Positions 4,545 to 5,717 of a DNA stretch of 5,717 nt are shown piece after piece. The notes beneath the pieces are model-generated. The model saw nothing but the letters and a program-made list of their open reading frames with translations, was not told where the DNA came from and made no database searches. The DNA is from Pseudomonadota bacterium (GTDB lineage Bacteria; Pseudomonadota; Alphaproteobacteria; Rhizobiales; Beijerinckiaceae), in NCBI GenBank assembly GCA_023452965.1, contig JAEXUU010000169.1, positions 1-5,717 on the forward strand, in the 5' to 3' direction. Position numbers and translations under genes: made by a program. Positions within the stretch are counted from its first letter, which is position 1, and each line of letters begins with the position of its first letter.

Positions 4545-4994
4545 ATGCTGAACGAAGTCTATAACAAGCGCATCCTGGAATTGGCAGGAAACATTCCGCT
4601 GCTCGAGCGGCTCCCGGAACCGGATGCGACCGCGACGGCCCATTCGCGCCTGTGCGGCTCGACTGTGACCGTCGATCTCACCATGGCCGGCGACGTCGTC
4701 ACCGGCTTCGGTCACGATGTGCGCGCCTGCGCGCTCGGGCAGGCCTCATCCTCGATCATGGCCCGGCATGTCGTCGGCTCGACGGCGGCTGAGCTGCGCG
4801 AGATTCGCGAGCGGGCGCGGGCGATCCTGAAGGAGAATGCCGAGCCGCCGGACGGCAAATGGGGCGACCTTGCCGTGCTGGTGCCGGTGCGCGAATTCAA
4901 GGCCCGCCATGCCTCGACCATGCTGACCTTCGACGCGGTGGTCGACGCGATCGGCCAGATCGAGGCGAAGCGGCGCGAAATGGCGGCAGGTTGA
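4545..4994 (+). CDS. Iron-sulfur cluster scaffold-like protein (NifU N-terminal/IscU family)
   Basis: A small soluble protein of 149 residues matching the NifU N-terminal/IscU/SufU fold, proteins on which Fe-S clusters are assembled before delivery to client enzymes. The start Met-Leu-Asn-Glu-Val-Tyr-Asn-Lys-Arg-Ile-Leu (1-11) is typical. Cys37 in Leu-Cys-Gly-Ser and Cys62 in Arg-Ala-Cys-Ala-Leu-Gly correspond to the first two scaffold cysteines. At the third position, Lys-Ala-Arg-His122-Ala-Ser-Thr, histidine replaces cysteine, and the usual Asp two after the first cysteine is Ser39. It may therefore bind metal differently or act as a carrier or regulator rather than a standard scaffold. The start ATG has only a weak GGGGCGG upstream. 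It is divergent from folE and tail to tail with the phosphatase gene, so it is probably transcribed alone. No isc or suf gene is in view. Confidence 0.85.
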   Translation: MLNEVYNKRILELAGNIPLLERLPEPDATATAHSRLCGSTVTVDLTMAGDVVTGFGHDVRACALGQASSSIMARHVVGSTAAELREIRERARAILKENAEPPDGKWGDLAVLVPVREFKARHASTMLTFDAVVDAIGQIEAKRREMAAG

Positions 4995-4999
4995 GCCGG

Positions 5000-5717
5000 C
5001 TATTTCAGGCCGAAGGCGAGGCGGATCTCCGGCAGCGTCTCATTGTAGCGCACGCGGAAGGTTGGGTCGGCGAGCAGGGCCTTGCCGACGACGCGGCCGA
5101 TCTTGTCGCCGGCCTCGAGGTCGCTGCGGAAATGGAAGCCGCAGACGAGCCGGCTCTCATTATAGGATTTCACCCGCTCCTCGAACCTGTCCGCGAGCTC
5201 CGGCACCGCTTCCGAGAGCAGGGTCGCATAGAGGGCGGCGGTCGCGGCATGAGCCGAGGGGAAGGAGGTGCCGCTCGGGCGCCCGCCCGGGCAGGGCTTG
5301 ATGCGGACCTTGCTCCACATCAGGAAGGGGCGGGTGCGGTTGGTCAGGCGGTTGACGCTCTTCAGGAGGATGCTGAGCTCGATCTGCGCCTCGCGCATCA
5401 TGAGCCGCACCTCGCGATGGGTGTTCTCGACATAGGCGTGGTCGATGCCGTTCAGGAAGGCCGACAGCGTCTGGTACTGGTCGGCGATCGCCGCCTTCTC
5501 GCGCTCGGGCGTGAGGGCGGCGGCGATGGCCTGCACCTCTTCGAACTCGGCCTTGGCTTCGGGGCTGTTCTGGCCCGGCGGCAGGCCGATCACCTTGGCG
5601 ACGTCGATTTTGGCGGCGTCGAGCCAGATCAGGTAAGGTCGCTGCTGGGCTTGCGCCGGTGCGGCCGCGGCCAGGGCAAGCATCAGCCCGGAGAGGGCGA
5701 GGGTGTTTGCGAAGGAG
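5000..5717 (-). CDS. Class A acid phosphatase / PAP2 family protein, start beyond the window
   Basis: An exported phosphatase of the PAP2 superfamily, resembling class A non-specific acid phosphatases that dephosphorylate organic monoesters in the periplasm. The frame stays open to the right edge; the residues before the first Met (5683) read Ser-Phe-Ala-Asn-Thr-Leu-Ala-Leu-Ser-Gly-Leu, continuing into Ala-rich sequence and Ala-Gln-Ala-Gln. That is a signal peptide core and cleavage site, so the true start with its positive end lies outside. Counting from that Met, the motifs are Arg118-Pro119-Phe, Pro142-Ser-Ala-His145 and Ser177-Arg178-x5-His184-x3-Asp188. The third motif is exact, the second is PSAH rather than PSGH, and the lysine of KX6RP is Asn111. 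About 227 residues after the Met fit the family. Its stop is 5 bp from that of the scaffold gene. Confidence 0.85.
   Translation of the reverse strand, partial: SFANTLALSGLMLALAAAAPAQAQQRPYLIWLDAAKIDVAKVIGLPPGQNSPEAKAEFEEVQAIAAALTPEREKAAIADQYQTLSAFLNGIDHAYVENTHREVRLMMREAQIELSILLKSVNRLTNRTRPFLMWSKVRIKPCPGGRPSGTSFPSAHAATAALYATLLSEAVPELADRFEERVKSYNESRLVCGFHFRSDLEAGDKIGRVVGKALLADPTFRVRYNETLPEIRLAFGLK

Noticed and set aside
5000..5683. Taking the Met at 5683 as the true start of the phosphatase gene
   Set aside because: It would leave a signal peptide with no positive end. The frame continues upstream with hydrophobic residues to the window edge, and no ribosome binding site precedes this Met.

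Overview
This 5.7 kb GC-rich window looks chromosomal and probably alphaproteobacterial, most likely Hyphomicrobiales (Rhizobiales; Bosea-like is only a guess). The grounds are strong G/C preference at third codon positions, the grouping of a stand-alone hisI with folE and a NifU/IscU-type scaffold gene, an alphaproteobacterial style of intergenic palindromic repeat, and a CtrA-like half-site pair beside a perfect DnaA box. No marker gene fixes the genus.

Layout. Positions 1-407 carry no convincing gene. They hold nested inverted repeats (37-130), a CtrA-like motif next to a consensus DnaA box (190-216), a possible -10 element (222-227) and a strong terminator-like hairpin (321-353). Two plus-strand genes follow: a rhomboid intramembrane protease (408-1229) and a small two-CBS-domain protein (1414-1845). 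The convergent gap 1846-2028 holds a degenerate copy of a roughly 105 bp double-palindrome repeat. Three minus-strand genes run from right to left: folE (GTP cyclohydrolase I, 3741-4382), hisI (phosphoribosyl-AMP cyclohydrolase, 3187-3591) and a patatin-like phospholipase (2029-2991). A second, nearly perfect copy of the repeat fills most of the folE-hisI gap. A 162 bp divergent region separates folE from a plus-strand Fe-S scaffold-like gene (4545-4994). That gene meets tail to tail, with a 5 bp gap, a minus-strand class A acid phosphatase/PAP2 gene whose signal-peptide start runs off the right edge.

How the genes work together. They are mostly housekeeping and do not form one pathway. FolE opens the purine of GTP for folate synthesis. 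HisI opens the adenine ring of PR-AMP in histidine synthesis. Both are zinc-dependent cyclohydrolases. The scaffold protein probably belongs to Fe-S metabolism but lacks the third canonical cysteine. The rhomboid, patatin and CBS proteins probably act in membrane proteolysis, lipid hydrolysis and nucleotide sensing. I see no defence system, CRISPR array, transposase, tRNA or rRNA.

The points most worth a second look are the paired repeats, the structured folE leader (hairpin plus start-codon hairpin, a possible THF-II/folE-motif site), the Cys-to-His change in the scaffold protein, the altered phosphatase motifs, and the DnaA/CtrA-like site with a possible small RNA at the left end. I do not see clear evidence for a wholly new multi-gene system.
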